A stretch of 64,000 nucleotides of DNA from Sedimentitalea xiamensis (GCF_030164465.1 NZ_JASNJE010000001.1:124001-188000); one strand, 5' to 3'. Positions 54,333 to 63,941 are shown, numbered from the stretch's first letter. The notes: generated by a model from the letters alone, not told the origin. Translations and numbers: made by a program.

Positions 54333-55259
54333 TCAATCTTCGGGAAACGGATCGGGCGCGATATTGCCGCCGCAGACGAGAACCGCGACCTTTTCGTCCG
54401 GTTCGGGACGGTAGGCGCCCGACAACAGCGCCGCCAGGGCTGTCGCTCCTGCCGGTTCCACCAGCTGGCGCAGTTCGCGCCACAATGACTTCTGCGCCGC
54501 AGAGATCGCTTCGTCGGTGACCAGCACCGAACGGAGCCCCTGGGCCTGTGCCAGATCGAAACAGATCCGGCCGATCCGGCGCGCGCCCAGCGCATTCGCG
54601 GCGACGCCGGACACGTCCACGTCCACCGGTTCACCTGCCTTCAGCGCGGCATGTAGGGCGCAGGACGTTTCCGGTTCCACCGCCACCACTTTGCGCGCGC
54701 CGTCCAGCCAGGCCAGCGCCCCGGCAATGAGCCCGCCGCCGCCCACGGCAATCAGCACCGTGTCGGCCTTCAGCCCCTGGCTTTCCCATTCGCGCAGGCA
54801 CGTCCCCTGCCCGGCGACCGTGGGCACCGCATCATAGGCGTGGATCTGCATCGCCCCGGTGCCGGCTTCGTAATCCTGCGCCATCTGCATCGCATTGGCA
54901 TATTCGCCGGGCACGACGGTCAACTCCGCCCCGATACCGCGGATCAGGGCGATCTTCGACGGGCCGGCGATTTCCGGAACGAAGATATGTGCCTTGTGAC
55001 CCAGCTTCCGCGCGGCGAATGCCACCGCCGCGCCATGGTTGCCGCCGCTGGCGGCCACGAGACCCGCCGGGGGCACCGGTTGACCAAGCAGGGTGTTGAA
55101 GGCGCCGCGCGCCTTGAAGCTGCCGGTGTGCTGCATCTGTTCCAGCTTGATCTCGATCGGGAAGCCCAGACCGAACCCTGTGACATTCAGCACCGGCGTT
55201 TCGAACACCTGGCCGGATATGCGGTCCGCTGCGGCATCTATCGCGGATTTCCAATCCAT
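54333..55259 (-). CDS. threonine/serine dehydratase-like PLP enzyme
   Basis: Fold-type II PLP enzyme of 308 residues. The PLP lysine is in EQMQHTGSFKARGAFNTL, the phosphate-binding loop is GGGGLIAGAL and the substrate loop is ASGGNHGAAVAFA. It is similar to catabolic serine/threonine dehydratases; a ring-opening or racemase activity on related substrates cannot be excluded. No regulatory ACT domain is present. It is divergent from the LOG-family gene. Confidence 0.88.
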   Translation of the reverse strand: MDWKSAIDAAADRISGQVFETPVLNVTGFGLGFPIEIKLEQMQHTGSFKARGAFNTLLGQPVPPAGLVAASGGNHGAAVAFAARKLGHKAHIFVPEIAGPSKIALIRGIGAELTVVPGEYANAMQMAQDYEAGTGAMQIHAYDAVPTVAGQGTCLREWESQGLKADTVLIAVGGGGLIAGALAWLDGARKVVAVEPETSCALHAALKAGEPVDVDVSGVAANALGARRIGRICFDLAQAQGLRSVLVTDEAISAAQKSLWRELRQLVEPAGATALAALLSGAYRPEPDEKVAVLVCGGNIAPDPFPED

Positions 55260-55339
55260 CCCTGTGCTCCCGTTGCTGGTCTTGTCGGCGCGAACCCTAT
55301 AGGTCTGAAGCAGACACGCAAGCAGGGGAACACCCAGCG

Positions 55340-56182
55340 ATGAAAGAAGACCGCCAGAGTCCGTTTCGGGACGCCCATTCGGATCGGGACACCGCCCGCC
55401 ATGTGCCGGACACGCCGCAGTCGCGATCGCCCGCCTACCGGCTGGCCTTCGCGGACAACGATTTCCTGTGCCGCGACGAACTGCGGCCGGTTCGCCTCCA
55501 ACTCGAACTGCTGAAACCGGAACTGTTTCTCAACGAACGCGGGATCGAAAGCACGGTCGTTCTGTTCGGCGGCGCGCGCATTCCGGACCCCGCAAACAAG
55601 GAATCCGCCAGGACGAGGACCCTGGCCGAGCTGTCGCGCTACTATGACGTAGCGCGGGAGTTCGCGCGGCTGATGACGATCAAGTCCATTGAAACCGGAT
55701 GCCGCGAACATGTCATCGTGACCGGCGGCGGTCCCGGCGTGATGGAGGCGGGCAGCCGGGGCGCGCACGAGGCGGGCGGGATATCAATCGGCCTCAACAT
55801 CGTGCTGCCGCATGAACAGGCGCCCAATCACTATGTAACGCCGGAACTGAGCTTCAATTTCCACTATTTCGCCATTCGCAAGATGCATTTCCTGATGCGG
55901 GCGCAGGCGATCTGCATTTTTCCCGGCGGGTTCGGGACGCTCGACGAACTGTTTGAATCTCTGACGCTGATCCAGACCGGACGGATGGAACGGGTGCCGT
56001 TCCTGCTTTTCGGGCGCGCCTTTTGGGAAAAGATCATCAACTGGGACGCCCTGGCCGATGCCGGAACGATCTCCGAGAGCGATCTGGACCTGTTCCGTTT
56101 TGTCGATTCCGCGGAAGAGGCCGTCAGGCTGATCGACAACTGGAAACCCGCGCCGCCGCGCGACATCATTCCCGATCGCTGA
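55340..56182 (+). CDS. LOG/TIGR00730 family nucleotide phosphoribohydrolase
   Basis: Rossmann-like protein of 280 residues. GGGPGVMEAGSRGAHEAGG and PGGFGTLDELFESLTLIQTG are the two LOG/lysine-decarboxylase-like motifs, which in plants and bacteria release a base from nucleoside 5'-monophosphates (cytokinin activation or PpnN-like activity). An N-terminal extension of about 70 residues precedes them. CAGGGGAA upstream of the ATG is a fair ribosome binding site. Confidence 0.85.
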   Translation: MKEDRQSPFRDAHSDRDTARHVPDTPQSRSPAYRLAFADNDFLCRDELRPVRLQLELLKPELFLNERGIESTVVLFGGARIPDPANKESARTRTLAELSRYYDVAREFARLMTIKSIETGCREHVIVTGGGPGVMEAGSRGAHEAGGISIGLNIVLPHEQAPNHYVTPELSFNFHYFAIRKMHFLMRAQAICIFPGGFGTLDELFESLTLIQTGRMERVPFLLFGRAFWEKIINWDALADAGTISESDLDLFRFVDSAEEAVRLIDNWKPAPPRDIIPDR

Positions 56183-56201
56183 CCGCCCGATCGTGGCGAA
56201 G

Positions 56202-56954
56202 CTACGCCGGGTGGCATCCCGCGAAGGGAGTGCTTCTTTCCAGGTCGATCAGCCGTTCCAGGTCGCTCCTGTCGATCTCTCCGATCGCCAGGGTGCGGCC
56301 GACCAGAACGGCCGGGGTTCCGACGATTCCCAGAACCGCGGCGATGGCCTTGGTTTCGGCCAACTGCCGCTCCACGGACTCGCCTTGCGCGTCGCGCAAG
56401 AGCCGCGCCGCATCCATGCCGAACCGCGCGGCGAGCGCCGCGACCGGTTCCGGACCAGGACGCAGAACCGTGCGCATCAGGTACGCGTGCACCGGCAGGT
56501 ATTGGCCCTGCCGCGCCGCCGCAACTGCGACGCGCGCCGCCGCCTCCGAGCGTTGACCGAGAACCGGGAGATCGTGCCAGACGGGCCGGATCGGCAGCCC
56601 TGCATCCGCAAGCGAGATCACCATGTCGCTGAGCCTGGGACAAAACGGACAGTTGTAGTCAGTGAACACGGCGACGGGCAGTTTGTCTTCGGTCCAGCCT
56701 TCCGGGCCAAAGGCCGCGATACAGGGGTTCCGCGCCGCCCAGTCGCGCAAGTCCTGCTGTTGCGGCGCCGCGGGAACCAGACCGGCGAAGACGTCCGACG
56801 TCCGCGAAAAGCCGCCGCCGTCGATCCGGCGAAACCCCTCAAGGCCCGGTATCGGCTGAAAGGAGAACCCCGGATCCCGGAGCGCGGCCAGCCGCGGCAA
56901 CGCGATCACCGCCGCGACGGCACAGGTTGCTATGATCAGGTCCCGCCGTCGCAT
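56202..56954 (-). CDS. DsbA-family thioredoxin-like protein
   Basis: Exported thioredoxin-fold protein of 250 residues. The signal/anchor MRRRDLIIATCAVAAVIALPRLAAL starts at ATG 56954 after AAGGAAA; the frame to 57062 is not coding. The redox site is CPFC in DYNCPFCPRLSDM, with helical insertion and cis-proline segment VGTPAVLVG. It is only distantly like the protein at 16941. It is divergent from the RTX metalloprotease gene across 329 bp. Confidence 0.85.
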   Translation of the reverse strand: MRRRDLIIATCAVAAVIALPRLAALRDPGFSFQPIPGLEGFRRIDGGGFSRTSDVFAGLVPAAPQQQDLRDWAARNPCIAAFGPEGWTEDKLPVAVFTDYNCPFCPRLSDMVISLADAGLPIRPVWHDLPVLGQRSEAAARVAVAAARQGQYLPVHAYLMRTVLRPGPEPVAALAARFGMDAARLLRDAQGESVERQLAETKAIAAVLGIVGTPAVLVGRTLAIGEIDRSDLERLIDLERSTPFAGCHPA

Positions 56955-57283
56955 TGCCCGAGAATTTCCTTGTTCTTTGGACCCGCGGCCCCGGTTGACA
57001 TACGAGATCTCCGGCTTCGCCACCATCCAGCAAACGCCACATTTCCGCCACTGTCGTGGCAAGCGTCGATCTGTTGCACGAGATGCGCCGCCACGAGTTC
57101 AACGAAATTCCTTACAGGTTTCAATGGCCGCCATGAAAATAGCTAAAATGTAGTTCAGACTCGCTGCGTCACATCCGCCCGCGCGGACAGGTCTGCCGGC
57201 TGAGAAATCGCCGCCGAGCGGCCAAAACCTGACCATATTGAGACGTCAGTGTGCCTCCGATCGAAAGATAAGGAGCACACAAC
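56955..57283. other. 329-bp divergent intergenic region
   Basis: Between the DsbA-like gene (minus) and the metalloprotease gene (plus). It holds an inverted pair CTGAC (57229-57233) / GTCAG (57245-57249) and AAGGAG before the protease start, but no clear promoter or gene. A plus-strand TTGACA (56995-57000) has no good -10. Confidence 0.45.
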
Positions 57284-58693
57284 GTGGCCAACGCCGTCCA
57301 AGACTACACCAGCCTTCTTGCCTATCTCGGACAGGACGCGCTGCGGTGGAACGCGACGACCAGCGTCGGAACCCAGGTCGTCGTCACCTACAGTTTCACC
57401 GCGACGGCGAACCTGCCGTCCTATAAGCAATACAACACCTCGACCTACTGGTCCTATTCCGACGAACAACGCGCGCTGTTCAGACAGGCTCTGGACAAGT
57501 TCGAAGCCGTCGGCGGCATCAGGTTCATCGAAGTCAGCGGAACCGCGATGATCAACGTCTTCGGGTCAACGGGCGCGACAGCAGGCGGATGGGCCAACTA
57601 TTCCTATGTGGACGGATACAACGGCCGGGTGGGCCAGGGCATCCTGGTCAACAACTACGAGGCAATGGATCAGAGCGAATACGGCTTTCAGGTCAATCTG
57701 CACGAGCTGGGTCACGCGATGGGATTGAAGCATCCCCACGAAGGTGAGACCACCCTGGAACGCAGCCACGACACCCAGAGCAACAGTGTGATGACCTACA
57801 ATATCCGCTCGCCCTATACCTCGGACCTCGGGGATTTCGACGTGGAGGCCCTGCAGCATCTTTATGGCACCGTGGACGGTTTCGACGGCTGGACCGTCCG
57901 TCTCAATGCCAACGACAAGGTCGTGATCAGGGCGACCGAAGCTGTCGATACGCTCCTTGCCCCCGACGCCGACACGCGCCTGTTCGGATTTGGTGGCGAC
58001 GACACGATGTTCGGCATGCAGGGCGACGACATGCTGAACGGCGGCTCCGGAAATGACACGATCAAGGCCGGGCGCGGCAACGACAGGCTGCTCGGCGGCG
58101 CCGGCGACGACGAGCTGTCTGGCATGGAGGGCGCGGATACTCTCAGGGGAGACGAAGGAGCCGACATACTGATCGGCGGCGATGGCGACGATTCGCTCTG
58201 GGGCGGCGACGATGACGACATCCTGATGGGCGACCGGGACGCGACGGATCAATCCTATGGCGGCTTCACGAGCCACGACCGGTTGTTCGGCCAGGGCGGC
58301 GACGACATGCTGTATGGCGGTTCCGGAAACGATCTTCTGGCCGGCGGACCCGGCCACGATCTCTTGCGCGGCGGCGACGGCAACGACACCCTGTTCGGAC
58401 GGTCCGGGTCGGACCGCCTGCATGGCGGCAAGGGGGCGGACACCCTGAACGGCGGTGGCGGAGCCGATGTCTTCGTCTTTGACGACAGCGACGCCTATGA
58501 GATTGATTCGATCACAGATTTCACTTCCGACGTGGACAAGATCGACCTGACCGCCTTTGGCTACATGACCATGGACACGATCGACATTCAGGCGACCGGT
58601 CCGGACACGTTCATATCCTACAGCGACTGGCTCGACATCCGGCTGGCGGATTTCACCGGCACCTTGACCGAAACGGATTTCCTGTTCGCCTGA
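57284..58693 (+). CDS. serralysin-like RTX zinc metalloprotease
   Basis: Secreted protein of 469 residues of the M10B/serralysin type, exported without a cleaved signal by a type I system. The zinc site HELGHAMGLKH (140-150) fits HExxHxxGxxH and the Met-turn is in SNSVMTYN. RTX calcium-binding nonapeptides occupy about 236-312 and 336-400. The acidic C-terminus ending TETDFLFA is a likely type I secretion signal. Start GTG 57284 follows AAGGAG at 8 bases. No ABC/HlyD/TolC secretion genes are adjacent. The N-terminal pro-region seems short. Confidence 0.93.
   Translation: MANAVQDYTSLLAYLGQDALRWNATTSVGTQVVVTYSFTATANLPSYKQYNTSTYWSYSDEQRALFRQALDKFEAVGGIRFIEVSGTAMINVFGSTGATAGGWANYSYVDGYNGRVGQGILVNNYEAMDQSEYGFQVNLHELGHAMGLKHPHEGETTLERSHDTQSNSVMTYNIRSPYTSDLGDFDVEALQHLYGTVDGFDGWTVRLNANDKVVIRATEAVDTLLAPDADTRLFGFGGDDTMFGMQGDDMLNGGSGNDTIKAGRGNDRLLGGAGDDELSGMEGADTLRGDEGADILIGGDGDDSLWGGDDDDILMGDRDATDQSYGGFTSHDRLFGQGGDDMLYGGSGNDLLAGGPGHDLLRGGDGNDTLFGRSGSDRLHGGKGADTLNGGGGADVFVFDDSDAYEIDSITDFTSDVDKIDLTAFGYMTMDTIDIQATGPDTFISYSDWLDIRLADFTGTLTETDFLFA
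57990..58475 (+). repeat. RTX nonapeptide-coding repeats
   Basis: Two blocks (about 57990-58222 and 58285-58475) encoding GGxGxDxxx-type units such as GGSGNDTIK, GGAGDDELS, GGDGDDSLW, GGSGNDLLA and GGDGNDTLF, separated by a short non-repeat linker. The DNA is correspondingly periodic at 27 bp, a coding repeat rather than a satellite. Confidence 0.9.
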
Positions 58694-58705
58694 ACTGCCG
58701 GAACG

Positions 58706-59881
58706 TCAAAGCCCGGCATCCGCCTCGATCTGGCGGCGCGACTTGCGGGCCCGTTCCGTCGCCGACTTGAGCTGGCCGCAGGCGGCCATGATATCCTCGC
58801 CGCGCGGCGTGCGGATCGGGGTGGCGTAACCCGCCTTGTAGATGATGTCCGCAAAGGCCCGGATGCGGTTGTTCGAGGATCGCGTATAGGGCGCGCCCGG
58901 CCATTCGTTGAACGGGATCAGGTTGATCTTTGCGGGAATGCCTTCGATCAGACGGATCAGTCGGCGGGCGTCCTCGTCGGTGTCGTTCACACCGTTCAGC
59001 ATGACATATTCCAACGTGATCCGTTCCGAATTGCTGGCCTTGGGATAGCTGCGCAAGGCGTCCAGCAGTTCGGAAATGTTCCAGCGCTTGTTGATCGGCA
59101 CCAGTTTGTCGCGCACCTCGTCCGTGGTGGCATGAAAGGACACGGCCAGCTGGCATCCGATCTCCTGTGCGGTGCGGGCGATTTCCGGAACGACGCCGGA
59201 AGTCGAAAGGGTGATCCGCCGGCGGCTCAGCTGGATGCCTTCCGGATCCATCGCGATCTTCATCGCATCGCGCACGTTCTCGAAATTGTAAAGCGGTTCG
59301 CCCATCCCCATCAGCACGATGTTGGACAGGAGCCGCGTTTCGTCCTTGGGTTCGCCCGGCGTCGGCCATTCGTCCAGATCGTCCCGCGCCATCATCACCT
59401 GCCCGACGATTTCACCCGCGGTCAGGTTGCGCACCAGTTTCTGCGTGCCGGTATGGCAAAAGGAACAGGTCAGGGTGCAGCCGACCTGGCTCGATATGCA
59501 AAGAGTGCCGCGGTCTTCTTCGGGGATATAGACCACCTCGACCTCGTGCCCGCCCGCGATCCGCACAAGATACTTGCGGGTGCCGTCGGTGCTGACCTGC
59601 TTGCTGACCACTTCCGGAATCTCGATCACGAAGCGTTCCGCCAGGTCCGCGCGATAGGCCTTGGCCAGGTTGGTCATCGCGGAAAAATCGCGCACGCCCC
59701 ATTGGTAGATCCATTGCCAGATCTGCCCGACGCGCATCTTCGCCTGCTTTTCCGGCGTTCCGTTGGCGATCAGAACCTCGCGCATGGCATCGCGCGTCAG
59801 ACCGACCAGGTTGATCGGACCGTCCGGCAGTTTACGCGGTATGGTCATCACGTCCTGGGTGATGGGCGCGTTGGTGGGCAT
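58706..59881 (-). CDS. rlmN: 23S rRNA/tRNA adenine-C2 methyltransferase
   Basis: Radical SAM enzyme of 391 residues methylating A2503 of 23S rRNA and A37 of tRNAs. The CxxxCxxC cluster is in [14 protein letters not shown]; an N-terminal RNA-binding domain contains [54 protein letters not shown] and [11 protein letters not shown] also fit; the late Cys for the second methyl transfer is in [11 protein letters not shown] good promoter lies upstream. Confidence 0.96.
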   Translation of the reverse strand: MPTNAPITQDVMTIPRKLPDGPINLVGLTRDAMREVLIANGTPEKQAKMRVGQIWQWIYQWGVRDFSAMTNLAKAYRADLAERFVIEIPEVVSKQVSTDGTRKYLVRIAGGHEVEVVYIPEEDRGTLCISSQVGCTLTCSFCHTGTQKLVRNLTAGEIVGQVMMARDDLDEWPTPGEPKDETRLLSNIVLMGMGEPLYNFENVRDAMKIAMDPEGIQLSRRRITLSTSGVVPEIARTAQEIGCQLAVSFHATTDEVRDKLVPINKRWNISELLDALRSYPKASNSERITLEYVMLNGVNDTDEDARRLIRLIEGIPAKINLIPFNEWPGAPYTRSSNNRIRAFADIIYKAGYATPIRTPRGEDIMAACGQLKSATERARKSRRQIEADAGL

Positions 59882-59915
59882 GGTTTTTCCCTCGGGCTAC
59901 GGGCGGCAGACCGTT

Positions 59916-59943
59916 CCTATATAGGGTTTTCTCACGGTTTCAA
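59916..59943 (-). promoter_or_regulatory. putative rlmN promoter
   Basis: On the minus strand TTGAAA (59943-59938), 16 bases, TATAGG (59921-59916), in a local AT-rich stretch about 35 bp before the rlmN start. Confidence 0.5.
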
Positions 59944-59985
59944 AAGAAACTTGGCGTCATTCCCGCCGGAATCGACCCGTCCACG

Positions 59986-60516
59986 TCAGCCTTCGCAGCG
60001 CTTTTCCGCATCCTCGATGGCGGCCGTGAAGCCCAGCAGCGAAAACGTGTCCTTGGTCTGGGTTCCGCGCGCGGATCGGGCGGTGATCGTCGCTTGGGCG
60101 CCGCGTTTCATCGCGGTGATGATCTTGGCGTCATCCGCAGCCGTCGCCGGCCAGGCCCATTCGCCCTCTGCGAAAAGTTCGAACTCCGTCCCCGAGATGT
60201 CCAGGTTGACCGTCGAGCCGGGTGCGAAGGGATAGCCTCCGGTGAAGGTCACCTGGCCTTTGACCCCGGCATTCGGGCGGAAAAACACGAACAGCAGAAT
60301 ATCGCTGCGGCGCACAGCGACCACCCGCCCGTCGCGCGTGTTGACGGACTCCTTGGGCGCGGACACGCTCCAGCATTCTTTCGGGTCGGCCTCGACGAAA
60401 ACACTCCAGTCCGTCTTTGCCGCCACCCGGTTGGAACTTTGTTCCTGAGCGACTGTCGTGGTGGCCATTCCGGCCAGACACAGGCCCGCGATTGCGCGGG
60501 CGATCTTCAATCCCAT
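59986..60516 (-). CDS. invasion associated locus B (IalB) family protein
   Basis: Exported protein of 176 residues. Signal MGLKIARAIAGLCLAGMATTTVAQ precedes a beta-rich domain with DWSVFVEADPKECWSVSAPKE and FFRPNAGVKGQVTFTGGYPF, as in IalB-family proteins of alphaproteobacteria. The first and last Cys (ECWSV and KRCEG) may form a disulfide. ATG 60516 has GGAGG upstream; the frame to 60774 is noncoding. The role is unknown; the family name comes from Bartonella and does not imply virulence here. Confidence 0.8.
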   Translation of the reverse strand: MGLKIARAIAGLCLAGMATTTVAQEQSSNRVAAKTDWSVFVEADPKECWSVSAPKESVNTRDGRVVAVRRSDILLFVFFRPNAGVKGQVTFTGGYPFAPGSTVNLDISGTEFELFAEGEWAWPATAADDAKIITAMKRGAQATITARSARGTQTKDTFSLLGFTAAIEDAEKRCEG

Positions 60517-60618
60517 TTGTCCAGCCTCCAGACTGATCTTGACCTCAATAACACTCGGCGCACGCGCGGCCTTCCCGGCCGTCTGGATGCGCTGCCAATT
60601 GCTTGCCGACACAATCAC

Positions 60619-60630
60619 ACTTACGTAAGT
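60619..60630. promoter_or_regulatory. perfect 12-bp palindrome upstream of asparaginase II-like gene
   Basis: ACTTACGTAAGT, a perfect palindrome 56 bp before the TTG start at 60686 and in the divergent region with the IalB-family gene. It could be an operator of a dimeric regulator. Confidence 0.35.
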
Positions 60631-60685
60631 TGCGCCACGAACGAAAGAGAGATTGGCAGGATTTCGCCAAGTTGTGAGGCCCGAA

Positions 60686-61687
60686 TTGACCCACCCGATT
60701 CCCATGACCGAAGTCCGGCGCGGATCGTTACTGGAAAGCCTGCATCTTGGGCATGCGGTGGTCTGCGACGACACCGGCCAGATCGTCCGGTCCTGGGGCG
60801 ATCCTGAAACGGTGATCTATCCGCGCAGTTCCTGCAAGATGGTTCAGGCGCTGCCGCTCGTCACCTCCGGGGCCGCTGGCAAATACGGGCTGACCAGCGA
60901 ACATCTGGCGCTTGCCTGCGCATCCCACAATGGCGCCGCCATTCACACGGACAGGGTCGGGGCCTGGCTGGATCAACTTGGGAAGACCGACGGTGATTTT
61001 CGCTGCGGCCCGCAAATGCCGGCGGACGAGGAAGCCTGCCATGGGCTGATCCGCGCCTATGAGACCCCCTGCCAGGTGCACAACAACTGTTCCGGCAAGC
61101 ACGCCGGATTCCTGACATTGAGCGCCCACATGGGGGCTGGGCCGGAATATGTGGACATCGACCATCCGGTTCAGCAGGCGGCGCTGAATGCGTTCGAGGA
61201 AACCACCGGCCTGTCCAGCCCGGGCTATGGTATCGATGGCTGTTCGGCCCCGAACTTTGCGACGACACTACATGGTCTGGCCCGCGCGATGGCGTTTTTC
61301 GCCTCGGCCCGGGATCGGTCCGACCGGCAGAGCCGGGCGGCGGCACGGCTCGTCGAAGCGATGGTCAGGCATCCGGAGCTGGTCGCCGGCGAAGGCCGCG
61401 CCTGCACGGAACTGATGCGGGCCATGAATGGCCGCGTGGCGATCAAGACCGGCGCGGAAGGCGTGTTCGCCGCCATCGTTCCGGAAATGAAACTGGGCGT
61501 CGCGCTGAAGATCCGCGATGGCGCCACCCGCGCGTCGGAATGCAGCATCGCGGCGATACTGGTGCGCCTGGGCGTGCTGGATGCCGATCACCCGGCAACC
61601 CGAAAATACATGAATGCGCCGATCCTGAACCGGCGCGGGATCGAGACCGGAATCATCAAGCCAACGTCGGACCTGATAGCCGGCTGA
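60686..61687 (+). CDS. asparaginase II-family protein
   Basis: Protein of 333 residues of the rhizobial-type asparaginase family (Rhizobium etli AnsA-like), hydrolysing asparagine to aspartate. Landmarks are SSCKMVQALPLVTSG, LACASHNGAAIHTD, NNCSGKHAGFL and GYGIDGCSAPNFA with conserved Ser/Lys/Cys. TTG 60686 (MTHPIPMTEVRRG) was chosen because GAGG lies six bases upstream and it fits relatives; ATG 60704 is an alternative. It is divergent from the IalB-family gene and abuts serB convergently. Confidence 0.87.
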   Translation: MTHPIPMTEVRRGSLLESLHLGHAVVCDDTGQIVRSWGDPETVIYPRSSCKMVQALPLVTSGAAGKYGLTSEHLALACASHNGAAIHTDRVGAWLDQLGKTDGDFRCGPQMPADEEACHGLIRAYETPCQVHNNCSGKHAGFLTLSAHMGAGPEYVDIDHPVQQAALNAFEETTGLSSPGYGIDGCSAPNFATTLHGLARAMAFFASARDRSDRQSRAAARLVEAMVRHPELVAGEGRACTELMRAMNGRVAIKTGAEGVFAAIVPEMKLGVALKIRDGATRASECSIAAILVRLGVLDADHPATRKYMNAPILNRRGIETGIIKPTSDLIAG

Positions 61688-62563
61688 TCACCCGGCAAAT
61701 TCCGTCGCGGCATAGCCCTGCAGGAACAAGAGCGCCGTCAGATCGCCGAAGTTCACGCGCACCTCGCATTGTGCGGCGACCGACGGCTTGGCGTGCAGCG
61801 CCACGCCGGTGCCCGCGCGCTGCAACATGCCAAGGTCGTTTGCACCGTCGCCGACCGCGATGACGTCCCGTTCCGCCAACCCGAGTCGGGCCGCGATGCT
61901 TTCCAACGCGTCCACCTTGGCCGCGCGCCCGAGGATCGGTTGCGCAACTTTTCCGGTCAGCTTTCCATCCTGTGCCAGCAGGGTATTCGCCCGGTTCTCA
62001 TCAAAGCCGAGCCACGCGGCGACCGATGCGGTAAAGGCCGTGAACCCGCCCGACACCAGCGCGGCATGGGCGCCGTTGGCCTTCATCGTGGCGACCAGCG
62101 TTTGCCCGCCCGGCATCAGGGTGATGCGATCCGCGAGAACCTGTCCGATCACGGATTCCGGCAGCCCCGCCAAAAGTCCGACCCGTTCCGTCAGCGCGCC
62201 TTCGAAATCGAGTTCGCCGTTCATGGCGCGGGCGGTGATCTCCTTGACCCGGTCGCCGACGCCGGCCACGTCGGCCAGTTCGTCGATGCATTCCTGCTGA
62301 ATCATGGTGCTGTCCATATCCGCCAGAAGCATCTTCTTGCGCCGCCCCTCGGCGGGCTGCACGATCAGATCGACGCCCAGACGCTGCACATCGTCCCACA
62401 CCTGCCACTGATTGCCGGGACGGCTTTCCATCGCGAATTCCGCCGCCTGGTCCGGAGCCAGCCACTGGATCTCGCGACCGCCCCAGGCATTGCGCAACGA
62501 TTCAACGAGACTCGGATCGAGCTGCGGCGTCTTTGGATCGGTCAGCAGGGTTGCCACATACAT
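61688..62563 (-). CDS. serB: phosphoserine phosphatase
   Basis: HAD-superfamily phosphatase of 291 residues for the last step of serine synthesis. The nucleophile motif DMDST is in [19 protein letters not shown], followed by [11 protein letters not shown] and [11 protein letters not shown]. An N-terminal ACT-like domain precedes. ATG 62563 ([11 protein letters not shown]) has AGGAAAC upstream. It is transcribed away from serC; the two share a 156-bp region. Confidence 0.95.
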   Translation of the reverse strand: MYVATLLTDPKTPQLDPSLVESLRNAWGGREIQWLAPDQAAEFAMESRPGNQWQVWDDVQRLGVDLIVQPAEGRRKKMLLADMDSTMIQQECIDELADVAGVGDRVKEITARAMNGELDFEGALTERVGLLAGLPESVIGQVLADRITLMPGGQTLVATMKANGAHAALVSGGFTAFTASVAAWLGFDENRANTLLAQDGKLTGKVAQPILGRAAKVDALESIAARLGLAERDVIAVGDGANDLGMLQRAGTGVALHAKPSVAAQCEVRVNFGDLTALLFLQGYAATEFAG

Positions 62564-62639
62564 GAACGAGTTTCCTATAGGCGACAGGCATGTCGCAATT
62601 GCAGGCCCAAGCGGCGCTATAGCGACGTTTTCCGTCTTG

Positions 62640-62719
62640 TGAAAGCCCGGGACTGGCCGTATTCCCGCCAGTGGGACACCCCTCCCCAACGAGGGGCGCT
62701 TATCTGGAAGGGTAGCTAC
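62640..62719 (+). ncRNA. serC RNA motif (5' leader)
   Basis: Leader directly upstream of serC. It has a stem ACTGGC / GCCAGT (62652-62672), then GTGGGACA, then a stem CCCCTC / GAGGGG (62679-62696) with loop CCCAAC, followed by CTGGAAGGGTAGC up to the start codon. This matches, from memory, the serC motif described upstream of serC-serA in Alphaproteobacteria (candidate regulatory RNA, ligand not established). It includes the ribosome binding site, so translational control is plausible. Confidence 0.6.
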
Positions 62720-63874
62720 ATGGCTATTGCACAACCGGCAACGCGGCCGGCGAATCCGCGTTTTTCTTCTGGCCCCTGCGCCAAACCCCCCGTTTTCGAT
62801 CTGACAAAGCTGGCTGACGCGCCTTTGGGCCGCTCGCACCGCGCCGCTGTCGGCAAGGACAGGTTGAAATCCGCGATCGAGGAAACCCGCGAGTTGCTGG
62901 GCATCCCGGCGGAGTACCGGATCGGCATCGTGCCGGCCTCGGATACCGGGGCGTTCGAGATGGCGATGTGGAACCTCTTGGGCGCGCGCCCGGTAGAGAT
63001 GCTGGCCTGGGAAAGCTTCGGTTCCGGCTGGGTCACGGACGTGGTCAAGCAGCTGAAGCTGGATGCCACGGTCAAGACCGCGGACTATGGCGAGATCGTC
63101 GATCTCGCGGGCGTCGATTACAACAGGGATGTCTGCTTCACCTGGAACGGCACGACGTCGGGCGTGCGGGTGCCGAATGGCGACATGATCCCCGCCGACC
63201 GCGCCGGGCTGACCCTGTGCGATGCGACCTCGGCGGCCTTCGCGATGGACCTGCCCTGGGACAAGCTGGATGTGACGACCTTCTCCTGGCAGAAGGTGCT
63301 GGGCGGGGAGGCGGCGCATGGCATGCTGATCCTGAGCCCGCGCGCGGTGGAGCGGCTGGAAAGCTATACCCCGGCCTGGCCGCTGCCGAAGATCTTCCGC
63401 CTGACCAAGGGCGGCAAGCTGATCGAGGGTGTTTTCAAGGGCGAGACCATCAACACGCCGTCGATGCTTTGTGTCGAGGATTACCTGCTGGCGCTGGACT
63501 GGGCCCGGTCGGAAGGCGGGCTGACGGGCATGATCGCCCGCGCCGATGCCAATACCGCCGCCGTGACCGCGTTTGTGCAGGCGCATGACTGGATCGACTT
63601 CCTCGCCACCGACCCGGCGACGCGGTCGAACACATCGGTCTGCCTCAAGTTCACCGATGCAAGGATCGCGGATGGCGCCGGGTTTGCCAAGGCCGTGGCC
63701 AAGCGTTTGGAAGTCGAGAATATCGCGCTGGATATCGGCGCCTATCGCGACGCCCCCGCGGGCCTTCGCATCTGGTGCGGCAGCACGGTGGAGACCGCCG
63801 ATATCGAGGCGATGCTGCCTTGGCTCGAATGGGCCTTCGAGGCCGAGATCGCGGCGCAGTCGCAAGCTGCCTGA
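62720..63874 (+). CDS. serC: phosphoserine aminotransferase
   Basis: PLP enzyme of 384 residues making phosphoserine from 3-phosphohydroxypyruvate. [13 protein letters not shown] and the SHR segment ([12 protein letters not shown]) are the SerC N-terminal signature of alphaproteobacteria. [25 protein letters not shown] and PLP lysine in [15 protein letters not shown] follow. ATG 62720 has AAGGG upstream within the leader RNA. serA follows after 67 bp. Confidence 0.96.
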   Translation: MAIAQPATRPANPRFSSGPCAKPPVFDLTKLADAPLGRSHRAAVGKDRLKSAIEETRELLGIPAEYRIGIVPASDTGAFEMAMWNLLGARPVEMLAWESFGSGWVTDVVKQLKLDATVKTADYGEIVDLAGVDYNRDVCFTWNGTTSGVRVPNGDMIPADRAGLTLCDATSAAFAMDLPWDKLDVTTFSWQKVLGGEAAHGMLILSPRAVERLESYTPAWPLPKIFRLTKGGKLIEGVFKGETINTPSMLCVEDYLLALDWARSEGGLTGMIARADANTAAVTAFVQAHDWIDFLATDPATRSNTSVCLKFTDARIADGAGFAKAVAKRLEVENIALDIGAYRDAPAGLRIWCGSTVETADIEAMLPWLEWAFEAEIAAQSQAA

Positions 63875-63888
63875 CCCACAAACCACAG

Positions 63889-63906
63889 GGCGGGGGTGTC
63901 CCCGCC
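63889..63906 (+). terminator. hairpin between serC and serA
   Basis: Stem GGCGGGG / CCCCGCC with loop GTGT, 14 bp after the serC stop. No T-run; could modulate read-through to serA. Confidence 0.4.
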
Positions 63907-63941
63907 GCTTCCCCTCTCTATTTCTCACGAAGGACCACGAA

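Noticed and set aside
57990-58475. Periodic DNA resembling a CRISPR or satellite array
   Set aside because: The 27-bp periodicity comes from RTX nonapeptide codons; units vary and there are no constant repeats with unique spacers.
58696-58718. TGCCGG / CCGGCA inverted repeat as a protease terminator
   Set aside because: Short stem with long loop lying largely in the end of rlmN; no T-run.
61769-62719. Long upstream extension of the serC frame
   Set aside because: The 317 extra codons are antisense to serB; SerC homology starts at 62720 after the leader RNA.
62564-63928. Long N-terminal extension of the serB frame over serC
   Set aside because: The frame stays open by codon bias only; SerB homology starts at MYVATLL, and serC on the plus strand is unmistakable.
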